Shown piece after piece: positions 1 to 6,199 of a stretch of DNA of 8,559 bases. The stretch is taken from contig CAZBEI010000052.1 of the NCBI GenBank assembly GCA_964490895.1, forward strand, positions 1 through 8,559, read 5' to 3'. The DNA comes from JACRAO01 sp964490895 (GTDB lineage: Bacteria > Bdellovibrionota > UBA1018). How positions within the stretch are numbered: the stretch's first letter is position 1; each line of letters opens with the position of its first letter. The notes beneath the pieces were generated by a model that searched no databases, was not told the DNA's origin, and was given only the letters and a program-made list of their open reading frames with translations. Both the position numbers and the translations under genes were made by a program.

Positions 1-149
1 TGTCCCTTTTCGTCCACTAGACGCACTTGAGGAACACGAATGCGTTCGTTGATCCTGTGTTCATCTTTGTCTTGGTTTTGAAATGGGGTTCTGGATCTTG
101 AAAATGGGAGTCTTGGTGTACTCGAAGAACTTGGCGGTATAAATGGCAT
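1..149 (-). CDS. infC: Translation initiation factor IF-3, N-terminal part (cut by window edge)
   Basis: IF-3 binds the 30S subunit, prevents premature 50S joining and proofreads the start codon and initiator tRNA. From the ATG at 149 the minus strand is open to the window edge for 49 codons. The last 18 complete codons read RINERIRVPQVRLVDEKG, which matches the conserved opening of the IF-3 N-terminal domain (usually R-I-N-x-x-I-R-x-x-E/Q-V-R-L-I/V-D). About 30 residues rich in Ser, Pro, Arg and Gln precede it; such extensions are variable in the family. An in-frame TAA lies seven codons upstream of the ATG, so the start is confined to a short stretch with no ATT or ATC codon in frame; ATG is therefore chosen over the rare start codons known for infC elsewhere. 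No Shine-Dalgarno sequence sits next to it; the nearest strong one is about 50 nt upstream. The 3' part, and probably rpmI-rplT, would lie beyond the left edge. Confidence 0.85.
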   Translation of the reverse strand, partial: MPFIPPSSSSTPRLPFSRSRTPFQNQDKDEHRINERIRVPQVRLVDEKG

Positions 150-164
150 CGTATAATTCAGGTT

Positions 165-196
165 CTTTTAAGAATCTTTAATTCAGATTCTTAAAG
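165..196 (-). promoter_or_regulatory. Hairpin in the infC leader
   Basis: An 11-bp stem with one bulged T pairs 165-176 with 186-196 around a 9-nt loop (177-185). In the infC transcript it lies between the strong Shine-Dalgarno sequence (199-206) and the ATG at 149. No T-run follows on either strand, so a terminator is unlikely. The same stretch also contains an imperfect direct repeat (155-171 and 180-196, both starting AATTCAG). A role in controlling IF-3 translation is an inference from position; IF-3 autoregulation is well known in enterobacteria but by a rare start codon. Confidence 0.55.
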
Positions 197-198
197 CA

Positions 199-206
199 CC
201 TCCTTT
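199..206 (-). promoter_or_regulatory. Strong Shine-Dalgarno sequence far from the infC ATG
   Basis: The minus strand reads AAAGGAGGT here, the best anti-16S match in the leader, yet no ATG follows at normal distance. The infC ATG is about 50 nt downstream. At usual spacing the only IF-3-sensitive type codon is ATC at 188-186, followed directly by TGA (185-183), a start-stop pair. Either the hairpin brings this site closer to the real ATG, or it loads ribosomes onto a non-productive start. Confidence 0.5.
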
Positions 207-215
207 GTTGGTTTA

Positions 216-244
216 AAGTTACTGAACTTATTTTCAGCTGTCAA
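216..244 (-). promoter_or_regulatory. Candidate sigma70 promoter for infC
   Basis: A perfect -35 box TTGACA (244-239) is followed after 17 nt by TAACTT (221-216), a weak -10 match (3 of 6). Transcription would start near 209, just before the Shine-Dalgarno sequence at 199-206. It lies between the stop codon of the upstream small gene and infC, which suggests that infC can be expressed apart from the metabolic operon. Confidence 0.4.
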
Positions 245-266
245 GCCCTCTCATGCCTGGGCTTGA
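241..266. repeat. Perfect 8-bp inverted repeat at a gene end
   Basis: TCAAGCCC (241-248) and GGGCTTGA (259-266) form a perfect stem around a 10-nt loop. The loop contains the stop codon of the small lysine-rich gene (251-253). The left arm overlaps the -35 box of the candidate infC promoter. Neither side has the T-run of a classical intrinsic terminator in the minus direction. Confidence 0.6.
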
Positions 267-679
267 GAAGTAGTGTCTTTTTTAGCAGCTTTGGTTGAGC
301 TTGCCGACTTTTTTACTCTTGCCTTGGCCTTCAGGCTAGCTGGCATTTTAAAGCGCCCTGTCCTTTTGACATTTGTGAGCAATTTTTCGAACTCTTTCTT
401 TTGAGTAGAGACAAACTTTCGGATTTTCTTCACTTCTCCTGGAATTTGTTTTTGAAACTTTCCCAACTCTTTCTTTTCTTTTTCAAGGAAAGCTTTGAGT
501 TTAGAAACATCCGCGGAAAAAAGTTTTCTGACTTCTTTCCCTTGTCGCTCTACGTACTTGCGGGCGTCTTCCACCCACGTCTTGTTTTTTAACAAAGCCT
601 GCAAAGGAGCTTGTGCCGCTTTGACTTTGTTCACGACTTTTCTAATTTCCCCGTTCATCACTTTCATCATTTGGTTCAT
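251..679 (-). CDS. Small lysine-rich, probably helical protein of unknown function
   Basis: I do not recognise a family. The 142-residue product is dominated by Lys, Glu, Ala, Val and Leu and has hardly any helix breakers between about residues 10 and 105, so it is probably a long helix or coiled coil. The C-terminal tail (about 110-142) is a flexible Lys/Ala/Ser/Thr-rich stretch like those of histone-H1-like or phasin-like proteins. There is no signal peptide and no membrane segment. It starts 12 nt after the nadE stop codon (a TGA-TAG double stop). None of the clustered candidate starts (Met 1, 4, 5, 8) has a clear ribosome site, so translation may be coupled to nadE. It is strongly basic, which makes nucleic-acid or polymer-granule binding possible but unproven. 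The long open frame, its composition and its position support a real gene. Confidence 0.75.
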   Translation of the reverse strand: MNQMMKVMNGEIRKVVNKVKAAQAPLQALLKNKTWVEDARKYVERQGKEVRKLFSADVSKLKAFLEKEKKELGKFQKQIPGEVKKIRKFVSTQKKEFEKLLTNVKRTGRFKMPASLKAKARVKKSASSTKAAKKDTTSQAQA

Positions 680-691
680 TCAGGTTTGCTA

Positions 692-2344
692 TCACTGATC
701 CCAGAGTTTTGCTATAGGTATTCTGCGCCCTATTCCAAAAGCCTTTGGGCTCACCTTTAAGACAGGAGCGGCCTGCCGTCTTTTAAACTCAGTCAATTCC
801 AAAAGTTTCAAAATATCTCGTGCCCAACGGGGTTTTTGAGCAACTAAATCCTCCACCGAGGACATTTTTTCGATATATCCCTCTAAAAGCTCATCTAAAA
901 GGTCGTAAGGAGGCAAGGTATCTTGATCAGTTTGGTTTGGCCTCAGCTCCGCAGAAGGCGCTTTCGTTAAGCAACGAACGGGAATAGGACCTCCGAGGTG
1001 TTGGTTCATATGCCCCGCCAACTCATAAACACGTGTTTTGAAAACATCTCCCAGTGGAGCCAAAGCCCCCACCATGTCCCCATACAAAGTACAGTAGCCC
1101 GTTGCCAGCTCTGATTTATTTCCAGTCGTTAAGACCAAGGCTTTGAGATGATTAGAAAGGGTCATTAATATCATCCCCCTCAGCCTAGACTGGAGATTTT
1201 CTAGAGCAAGCGGCTCAAGCACTCCATACCCCTCCGATATTTCACGAGTGAGCTGAGAGAATAAAAACTTGATAGGCTTTACATGAAATCTAATATTCAA
1301 ATTTTTTGCCAAAATTTCTGCGTCTTCTAAACTGTGCGGAGAAGAATACTGCGAAGGCATGGCCACTCCTAAAACATTTTTGGATCCCAGAGCCTCAGCT
1401 GCTAAAACAGCGACCACTGCAGAGTCAATCCCCCCACTGAGTCCCACCATTGCCTGTGTAAAACCGGTGCGTGCAAAATATTCTCTAATCCCTGTCACCA
1501 AGGCACTAAAGAGGATTTCAATTTCCAAAGGGGCTTTTTTAGATTCTTGGGGAGGTGCAATCCAAACTGGACCTGGAAAAACTTCGAGAATCCCAAAAGA
1601 AGGTTTAAAAAGAGGCAGTCTTCCCACCTCAGTGCCCGAAGACGCTAAAGCAAACGAACCTCCATCAAACAAGATTTCGTCTGTGGCTCCGACTTGATTG
1701 ACATAGATCAAAGGTGCCTTTAGAACTTCGACCACTTCTCTATGAATTTTTTCTCTTCTCTCGCCTTTGCCCCACTCGTAAGGACTTGCTGACAACGAAA
1801 TTGCAAGCTCAACTCCATTTTTTCTGTACTCGTCAATGGGATCAAAACCATAGAGCCTTCGCCCAAACGAAGGGTCATGTGCCCAAAGATCCTCGCAAAT
1901 TGCAAGAGCAATGGGGTGGCCTTTCCAATTCCAAATGAGTGCTTTTTTTCCAGGTTCGAAATACCTTGCTTCGTCAAACACATCATAAGTTGGCAAAAGC
2001 ATTTTAGCCTGTCGAAAAATGAGCTTTCCATCATCTAAAACACTCACGACATTTTGGGCGCTTCGACCCACTGTATCTAGATTATGTGTAACATGGCCAA
2101 CTGCTAATGCACATTTATGGCCCTTTGTGAGAGCACCCAAGTCATTGAGCACTTTTTCGTTTCTCTCAAACATCTCCGGACGTTCAATGAGATCATGGGG
2201 GGGATAACCACAGACAGAAAGCTCAGGAGTGAGCACTAAATCAACCTCTTTGGCACAGCCACGCTTGTACGCTTCTTTAATTTTTTTAAAGTTGGACTCA
2301 AAGGCTCCAACGACGGAGTCCATTTGGGCAATTGCAATTTTCAC
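692..2344 (-). CDS. nadE: Glutamine-dependent NAD+ synthetase
   Basis: This cytosolic enzyme amidates nicotinate adenine dinucleotide to NAD+ with ATP, using ammonia freed from glutamine; it is the last step of NAD+ synthesis. Residues 1-260 are a nitrilase-type glutaminase domain with the Glu-Lys-Cys triad visible as E41 (TPELSVCGYPP), K114 (AKMLLPTYDVFDE) and C150 (ICEDLW). Residues from about 275 on are the synthetase domain with the PP-loop SGGIDS at 303-308, then the TTGNKSELATGYCTLYGD motif and a GIGRRIPI ending. The length of 550 residues is normal for the two-domain form. A TTG at 2350 is in frame, but I place the start at the GTG at 2344: it gives the typical opening MKIAIAQMD and puts AGAAGG (2353-2358) 8 nt upstream instead of 2. 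The gene lies just after ndk in the same operon. Confidence 0.95.
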   Translation of the reverse strand: MKIAIAQMDSVVGAFESNFKKIKEAYKRGCAKEVDLVLTPELSVCGYPPHDLIERPEMFERNEKVLNDLGALTKGHKCALAVGHVTHNLDTVGRSAQNVVSVLDDGKLIFRQAKMLLPTYDVFDEARYFEPGKKALIWNWKGHPIALAICEDLWAHDPSFGRRLYGFDPIDEYRKNGVELAISLSASPYEWGKGERREKIHREVVEVLKAPLIYVNQVGATDEILFDGGSFALASSGTEVGRLPLFKPSFGILEVFPGPVWIAPPQESKKAPLEIEILFSALVTGIREYFARTGFTQAMVGLSGGIDSAVVAVLAAEALGSKNVLGVAMPSQYSSPHSLEDAEILAKNLNIRFHVKPIKFLFSQLTREISEGYGVLEPLALENLQSRLRGMILMTLSNHLKALVLTTGNKSELATGYCTLYGDMVGALAPLGDVFKTRVYELAGHMNQHLGGPIPVRCLTKAPSAELRPNQTDQDTLPPYDLLDELLEGYIEKMSSVEDLVAQKPRWARDILKLLELTEFKRRQAAPVLKVSPKAFGIGRRIPIAKLWDQ

Positions 2345-2352
2345 AAACAAAG

Positions 2353-2358
2353 CCTTCT
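2353..2358 (-). promoter_or_regulatory. Ribosome binding site deciding the nadE GTG start
   Basis: AGAAGG on the minus strand is 8 nt before the GTG at 2344 but only 2 nt before the TTG at 2350. It overlaps the ndk stop codon, as expected for coupled translation. Confidence 0.6.
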
Positions 2359-2785
2359 AAAAGCGAGAATATACCTGAACCTTATCAAAAAAATAAGCGA
2401 CTTCTCTTTCTGCTGATTTTAAACTATCAGATCCATGCACAGCATTGGCCTCAATGCTATCTCCAAAGTCTTTTCGAATCGTGCCAGCCGCTGCTTTTCC
2501 GGGATCGGTCACTCCCATGATTTCACGCCACAACAAAACAGCACCTTCGCCCTCCAAACACAAAAGAAGTACAGGATGCGAAGTCATGAAGAGGATAAGA
2601 CTCTGGAAAAAAGGCTTGTCTTTGTGTTCGATATAAAAGCCTTCAGCTTTTTCTCTAGATAAATGCACAAATCTGCCCGCGGCCACCCTGAGCCCTTTGG
2701 ACTCAATTCTAGAAATAATCTCTCCGATGACATTTTTTTCGACTGCGTTAGGTTTGATGATTGCGAAAGTTTTTTCAAGCGCCAT
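2357..2785 (-). CDS. ndk: Nucleoside diphosphate kinase
   Basis: Ndk moves the gamma phosphate of ATP or GTP to other nucleoside diphosphates through a phosphohistidine. The 142-residue length is standard. The phosphate-binding K11 is in IIKPNAVEKN near the start, and the catalytic H117 is in the signature NAVHGSDS, followed by the usual AEREVAYFF. The common TSGP motif reads TSHP (68-71), a mild departure. The start codon lies inside the end of sucD (11-nt overlap), and AAGGAGGT about 8 nt upstream, also within sucD, supports this ATG. Its place directly after sucCD fits a role in passing on the nucleoside triphosphate made by succinyl-CoA ligase; physical Ndk-succinyl-CoA ligase association is reported in some bacteria. 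Confidence 0.96.
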   Translation of the reverse strand: MALEKTFAIIKPNAVEKNVIGEIISRIESKGLRVAAGRFVHLSREKAEGFYIEHKDKPFFQSLILFMTSHPVLLLCLEGEGAVLLWREIMGVTDPGKAAAGTIRKDFGDSIEANAVHGSDSLKSAEREVAYFFDKVQVYSRF

Positions 2786-3689
2786 GGGTGAGGACCTCCT
2801 TCAAAGTCGTTCCTAAATCTGCAGGACTGCGGGAAATTTTCACTCCAGCTTCGCTGAGAGCCTGAAATTTTTCCTCCGCCGTTCCCTTGCCTCCCGAAAT
2901 GATGGCACCCGCATGTCCCATTCGCTTGCCCTTGGGGGCTGTGGCCCCTGCAATAAATCCCACAACCGGTTTTTTAAATTCTCGTTTGATATACTGAGCT
3001 GCCTCTTGCTCGGCAGAACCCCCAATTTCACCGATTAAAATAACTCCGTAAGTTTCGGGGTCTTTATTAAAAGCCTCTAAAACATCGATAAAATTAGTTC
3101 CAGGAATTGGATCTCCTCCAATGCCGACGCAAGTGCTTTGGCCAATCCCTAGCTCGGTAAGCTGATGAACCGCTTCGTACGTCAACGTGCCTGATCGAGA
3201 GACGACGCCAATATTGCCCGGCTTATGGATGTGTGCCGGCATGATCCCTATTTTACACTTTCCTGGTGTTATAATTCCAGGGCAATTGGGGCCAATGAGC
3301 CGAGAGCGACTGGCAGAAGGGCCAGAAGAAGAAGAAGAGGAGGAGGAGGAAGCCAAATATTTTTTGACACTGATCATATCCTGAACAGGAATGCCTTCGG
3401 TGATACACACAATGAGCGGAATGCCAGCATCGGCAGCTTCACAAATAGCATCTGCTGCAAAAGCGGGAGGAACAAAAATCATTGTGGCATTGGCTCCTGT
3501 TTTTTGGACAGCCTCTTCTACTGTATCAAAAACTGAAAATCCTTCGTGAAGCTTCCCTCCTCGCCCTGGCGTGACTCCTCCCACCACTTGCGTGCCTGCC
3601 TCTCTACAACCGATGGCATGAAAACTCCCCTGAGACCCTGTAATTCCCTGGACAATAAGTTTCGTATTTTCATCAACCCAAATGGACAT
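2775..3689 (-). CDS. sucD: Succinyl-CoA ligase, alpha subunit, with poly-serine insertion
   Basis: The alpha subunit binds CoA and carries the phosphohistidine in the TCA step succinyl-CoA + NDP + Pi to succinate + CoA + NTP. The N-terminal CoA-binding fold has QGITGSQG at 14-21. IGPNCPG lies at 132-138, SRSGTLTYEA and GIGGDPIPG follow, and the phosphorylated histidine is H259 in RMGHAGAI. All key motifs are present. At 304 residues it is longer than the roughly 289 of E. coli, and all of the surplus upstream of the active site is one insertion of about 13 residues: nine serines (114-122) plus GPSASRSR, in the loop just before IGPNCPG. The start has AAAGGTG upstream, overlapping the sucC stop, and the 9-nt gap to sucC fits equimolar expression of the two subunits. 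Confidence 0.96.
   Translation of the reverse strand: MSIWVDENTKLIVQGITGSQGSFHAIGCREAGTQVVGGVTPGRGGKLHEGFSVFDTVEEAVQKTGANATMIFVPPAFAADAICEAADAGIPLIVCITEGIPVQDMISVKKYLASSSSSSSSSGPSASRSRLIGPNCPGIITPGKCKIGIMPAHIHKPGNIGVVSRSGTLTYEAVHQLTELGIGQSTCVGIGGDPIPGTNFIDVLEAFNKDPETYGVILIGEIGGSAEQEAAQYIKREFKKPVVGFIAGATAPKGKRMGHAGAIISGGKGTAEEKFQALSEAGVKISRSPADLGTTLKEVLTHGA
3324..3350 (-). repeat. Trinucleotide microsatellite encoding nine serines in sucD
   Basis: On the coding strand the tract is four TCC codons then five TCT codons (27 bp), a near-perfect triplet repeat. Slippage would add or remove whole serines and keep the frame, so the length could differ between strains without knocking out the gene. 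Confidence 0.9.
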
Positions 3690-3698
3690 TTTTCACCT

Positions 3699-4877
3699 TT
3701 ACGCTCCCCTTAGCGCTCCCACTACTTTTTTTGCAGCATCCGTGAGCCCTTCTGCCGGAATAATTTTTAGTCCTGAGGAAGCCAAAATTTTTCTCCCCAT
3801 TTCGACATTCGTGCCCTGAAGCCTCACCACCAAAGGAACTTGTAATTTTAACTCATGTGCTGCTGCTAAAATTCCTTCTGCAATGACATCACATTTCATG
3901 ATCCCACCAAAAATATTGACTAAAACCGCCTTCACATGTGGATCTTTTAGTATAATGGTAAACGCAGCGGCCACTTTTTCTTTCGTGGCTCCTCCTCCTA
4001 CATCTAAAAAATTTGCTGGAGATCCGCCGTGGAGTTTAATGATATCCATCGTAGCCATGGCGAGTCCTGCCCCATTGACCAAGCAGCCAATATTTCCATC
4101 TAACGCAATGTACGAAAGATCATGCTTCGCGGCCTCGAGGTCTTGAGCATTTTCTTCTTCCGCGTCTCTCCATTCTAAAATATCAGGATGACGAAAAATT
4201 CCATTGTCATCAAAGTTGAGCTTTGCGTCTAAAGCAAGTAAATATCCCTGGCTCGTTAAAACCAGGGGATTGATTTCAACCAGCGAACAATCGCTCGACT
4301 TATAACACTCATAAATCCCCTTAAAAAATGTAACGGCACCTTTGCTTTGCTCGGGAGTGAGATTGAGCGCTTTTGCCAATTTTCTACCATGAAAGCTCTG
4401 AAACCCCAATGTGGGATCAATCGGGACTTTTATTATTTTTTCTGGATTTTTCGATGCGACTTCTTCAATCTCCATCCCACCTTCGGTTGACGCCATCATG
4501 ACTGATAAAGCGCTCGAGCGATCCAAAACAATTCCGAGGTAAAACTCTTTGGCGATCTCAAAACCTTCTTCGATCCAAACTTTATGGACTTTTTTTCCCT
4601 GCGGACCTGTCTGAGGAGTCACTAAAGTTTTTCCTAAAATTTCTTTCGCAGCTTGGCCCACCTCTGGAAGTGTTTTACAGACTTTGACTCCACCGGCTTT
4701 GCCTCTTCCGCCTGCGTGGATTTGAGCTTTGACAACCCAAACTTGGTTTTTTCTCTCTTTTTGTAAGTTGAGAGCTGCAACCTCTGCTTGAGAGGCGTCT
4801 TCGATGAGTCTGCCTTCCGGTACGCGCACATTAAATTTTTTTAAAAGTGCTTTAGCCTGATATTCGTGTATGTTCAT
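3699..4877 (-). CDS. sucC: Succinyl-CoA ligase, beta subunit
   Basis: The beta subunit holds the ATP-grasp domain that binds the nucleotide and Mg2+ and contributes to the succinate site. Visible motifs are K50 with HAGGRGKAGG at 54-63 (nucleotide binding), the Mg2+ ligands N203 in VEINPL and D217 in ALDAK, the succinate and CoA-ligase motif GNIGCLVNGAGLAMATMD at 261-278, and NIFGGIMKCD further on. The length of 392 is close to the E. coli 388. The start codon overlaps the mdh stop as ATGA (4874-4877), a classical sign of translational coupling. ADP or GDP preference cannot be read from the sequence by eye. Confidence 0.97.
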   Translation of the reverse strand: MNIHEYQAKALLKKFNVRVPEGRLIEDASQAEVAALNLQKERKNQVWVVKAQIHAGGRGKAGGVKVCKTLPEVGQAAKEILGKTLVTPQTGPQGKKVHKVWIEEGFEIAKEFYLGIVLDRSSALSVMMASTEGGMEIEEVASKNPEKIIKVPIDPTLGFQSFHGRKLAKALNLTPEQSKGAVTFFKGIYECYKSSDCSLVEINPLVLTSQGYLLALDAKLNFDDNGIFRHPDILEWRDAEEENAQDLEAAKHDLSYIALDGNIGCLVNGAGLAMATMDIIKLHGGSPANFLDVGGGATKEKVAAAFTIILKDPHVKAVLVNIFGGIMKCDVIAEGILAAAHELKLQVPLVVRLQGTNVEMGRKILASSGLKIIPAEGLTDAAKKVVGALRGA

Positions 4878-5815
4878 ACGCCTAATTTTGCCATCGCTTC
4901 CACTAATTCTTTCACCGAAGCTGCAGATTTTTCAAACATGGCTTTCTCTTCACTGTTTAAATCTAAAAGGGGGACTCCCTCCATTCCTTTTGCGCCTATT
5001 TTAGCAATCACGCCACAGAAAAGATCTCGCACTCCGTATTCTCCCTGGAGAAGCACTGCGCAAGGCAACATTCTTTTCTGATCTCTCACGATGGCTTCCG
5101 CCATCTGCACAGCGCTTGCAGCTGGAGCGTAATAGGCAGAACCGGTTTTTAATAAATTTACAATTTCTCCTCCACCTTTGCGCGTCCGATCTACCAGAGC
5201 TTCAATCTTATCTTTTTTCAGAAGTTGCTCAAGCGGAATCCCTCCGACGCTCACGTAGCGCGGCATCGGAACCATGGTGTCCCCATGGCCACCAAAGACA
5301 AACGCTTGGACGTCTTTTATACTCACGCCTAACTCCTGTGCGATGAAACTCCTAAAACGAGCACCGTCTAAAACTCCAGCCATTCCGATCACCCGCTCTC
5401 TTGGAAATCCAGATGCTTTGAGCGCCACGTGACACATGGCATCTAGCGGATTGCTCACAACAATAAGAACAGACTGAGGAGAGTGCTTCGCAACAGAGGT
5501 AGCGCATTCTTTTACAATTTTTGCATTGGTCGCGAGCAAATCATCACGGCTCATCCCAGGCTTTCTCGGCAACCCAGCCGTAATGATCACGACATCCGAG
5601 TTTGCCGTGAGCGCGTAGTCACTGCCACCTTCTATACGCGAGTCAAAGCCCTCGACAGGCGAGGCTTCGAAGAGATCAAGCGCCTTTCCCTTGGCCGCGT
5701 CGCCATTGATATCTACTAAAACCACATCTCCCAGTTCCTTGGCTGCTGCCCAGTGTGCACAAGTAGAACCCACAAACCCCGCACCAATAACAGAGATCTT
5801 CGGACGACGACCCAT
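4874..5815 (-). CDS. mdh: Malate dehydrogenase (LDH-like type)
   Basis: The enzyme oxidises malate to oxaloacetate with NAD+ in the TCA cycle. The Rossmann motif GAGFVG is at 11-16, and D35 ends the second strand, which points to NAD rather than NADP. Substrate arginines R84 and R90 occur in LPRKPGMSRDD, with N122 in SNPLD, D150 and R153 in LDGARFR, and catalytic H177 in GGHGDTMVP. R84 at the specificity position marks a malate rather than a lactate dehydrogenase. The length of 313 residues is normal. A very strong ribosome site (AAGGAGGT, 5821-5828) lies 5 nt before the ATG. It is the first gene of the metabolic operon and overlaps sucC by 4 nt, as in other bacteria with mdh-sucCD. I could not find a convincing promoter in the roughly 90 AT-rich bases upstream. 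Confidence 0.97.
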   Translation of the reverse strand: MGRRPKISVIGAGFVGSTCAHWAAAKELGDVVLVDINGDAAKGKALDLFEASPVEGFDSRIEGGSDYALTANSDVVIITAGLPRKPGMSRDDLLATNAKIVKECATSVAKHSPQSVLIVVSNPLDAMCHVALKASGFPRERVIGMAGVLDGARFRSFIAQELGVSIKDVQAFVFGGHGDTMVPMPRYVSVGGIPLEQLLKKDKIEALVDRTRKGGGEIVNLLKTGSAYYAPAASAVQMAEAIVRDQKRMLPCAVLLQGEYGVRDLFCGVIAKIGAKGMEGVPLLDLNSEEKAMFEKSAASVKELVEAMAKLGV

Positions 5816-5912
5816 AAGAAACCTCCTTATATTAAAACTTCTTTGTAATTTGACTTAAGTTTTAACTGAAGCTTTCTTATTTAGCGAGAGTAAAATTCTA
5901 GCTACCGTGTGC

Positions 5913-5942
5913 AGGACAGGAGTATTTCTTGATATCTGTCCT
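5913..5942. repeat. 7-bp inverted repeat upstream of mdh
   Basis: AGGACAG (5913-5919) and CTGTCCT (5936-5942) are perfect reverse complements around a 16-nt loop, about 100 nt upstream of mdh. Confidence 0.5.
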
Positions 5943-5960
5943 TCTCACCCGAAAAAGTGG

Positions 5961-5988
5961 GTTTTAAGTGAGGATCTACCCTCAAAAC
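5961..5988. repeat. Bulged inverted repeat
   Basis: GTTT (5961-5964) plus TGAGG (5969-5973) pair with CCTCA (5980-5984) plus AAAC (5985-5988); the loop is 6 nt and there is a 4-nt bulge on one side. Confidence 0.4.
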
Positions 5989-6016
5989 GAAAAACCAGAT
6001 TTTGCAGCGGTTGTCA

Positions 6017-6040
6017 CAGGTCCACTCTTGGGGAAGCCTG
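6017..6040. repeat. Short bulged inverted repeat
   Basis: CAGG (6017-6020) pairs with CCTG (6037-6040), and the adjacent TCC can pair with GGA across a 2-nt bulge. It is weak alone and listed because it belongs to a row of such structures. Confidence 0.3.
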
Positions 6041-6054
6041 GAAAATAAGAAATC

Positions 6055-6097
6055 GAGATTCAAGACCGTGGCATCCCCGTTGCCACACTCAAATCTC
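6055..6097. repeat. Two-part stem-loop
   Basis: The outer stem is GAGATT (6055-6060) with AATCTC (6092-6097). The inner stem is GTGGC (6068-6072) with GCCAC (6082-6086) around a 9-nt loop. The internal loop has 7 and 5 nt. Two nested perfect stems in 43 nt look like a folded RNA element. Confidence 0.5.
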
Positions 6098-6099
6098 CT

Positions 6100-6142
6100 A
6101 AAAACAATAGAGAGAAAACACCCACATCTCTCCTGTTTTTTT
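6100..6142 (-). terminator. Probable intrinsic terminator, possibly bidirectional
   Basis: GAGAGA (6110-6115) pairs with TCTCTC (6127-6132) around an 11-nt loop, and the flanking AAAAACA (6100-6106) pairs with TGTTTTT (6134-6140), giving a T-run on both strands. It lies about 60 nt beyond the end of the two-gene nucleotidyltransferase-like operon on the minus strand, where a terminator is expected. The stem core is only half GC, so efficiency may be moderate. Confidence 0.6.
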
Positions 6143-6199
6143 GACACATGATCATTTGCTTTCTCGGGCCGCAAAATCGCTTGGATTTCAGGTTTTGGG

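Larger units (their letters stand above)
5829..6199. other. Intergenic region with several inverted repeats and no convincing gene
   Basis: This gap between mdh and the ribbon-helix-helix-like gene has a minus-strand open frame (5902-6213). I do not accept it: there is no ribosome site, it overlaps the preceding gene, its residues (many Cys, Trp, Phe, Arg) resemble no family I know, and the frame runs through a terminator-like hairpin. Instead there are stem-forming repeats at 5913-5942, 5961-5988, 6017-6040, 6055-6097 and 6100-6142. The GC level here is higher than in the genes to the right. It may hold a structured RNA, a long mdh leader or a dispersed intergenic element. The part nearest mdh (5829-5901) is plain AT-rich DNA. 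Confidence 0.5.

Noticed and set aside
38..180. Other-frame reading upstream of and overlapping the infC start
   Set aside because: It has no usual start codon and ends at a TGA inside infC, whereas the infC frame carries the conserved IF-3 motif.
165..196. Inverted repeat read as an intrinsic terminator
   Set aside because: The stem is AT-rich and has no T-run on either strand; its place between ribosome site and start codon fits a leader structure better.
1359..1697. Plus-strand open frame opposite nadE
   Set aside because: Lies within conserved NadE coding sequence, has no ribosome site and no recognisable product.
1720..2034. Minus-strand open frame in another frame inside nadE
   Set aside because: The nadE frame carries the nitrilase triad across this stretch; the alternative is a shadow.
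3187..3536. Plus-strand open frames opposite sucD, including an Arg/Glu/Gly-rich one
   Set aside because: Shadows of the conserved sucD frame; the Glu or Arg runs are just the other-frame readings of the serine microsatellite.
3883..4146. Plus-strand open frame opposite sucC
   Set aside because: Antisense to conserved SucC motifs, with no independent support.
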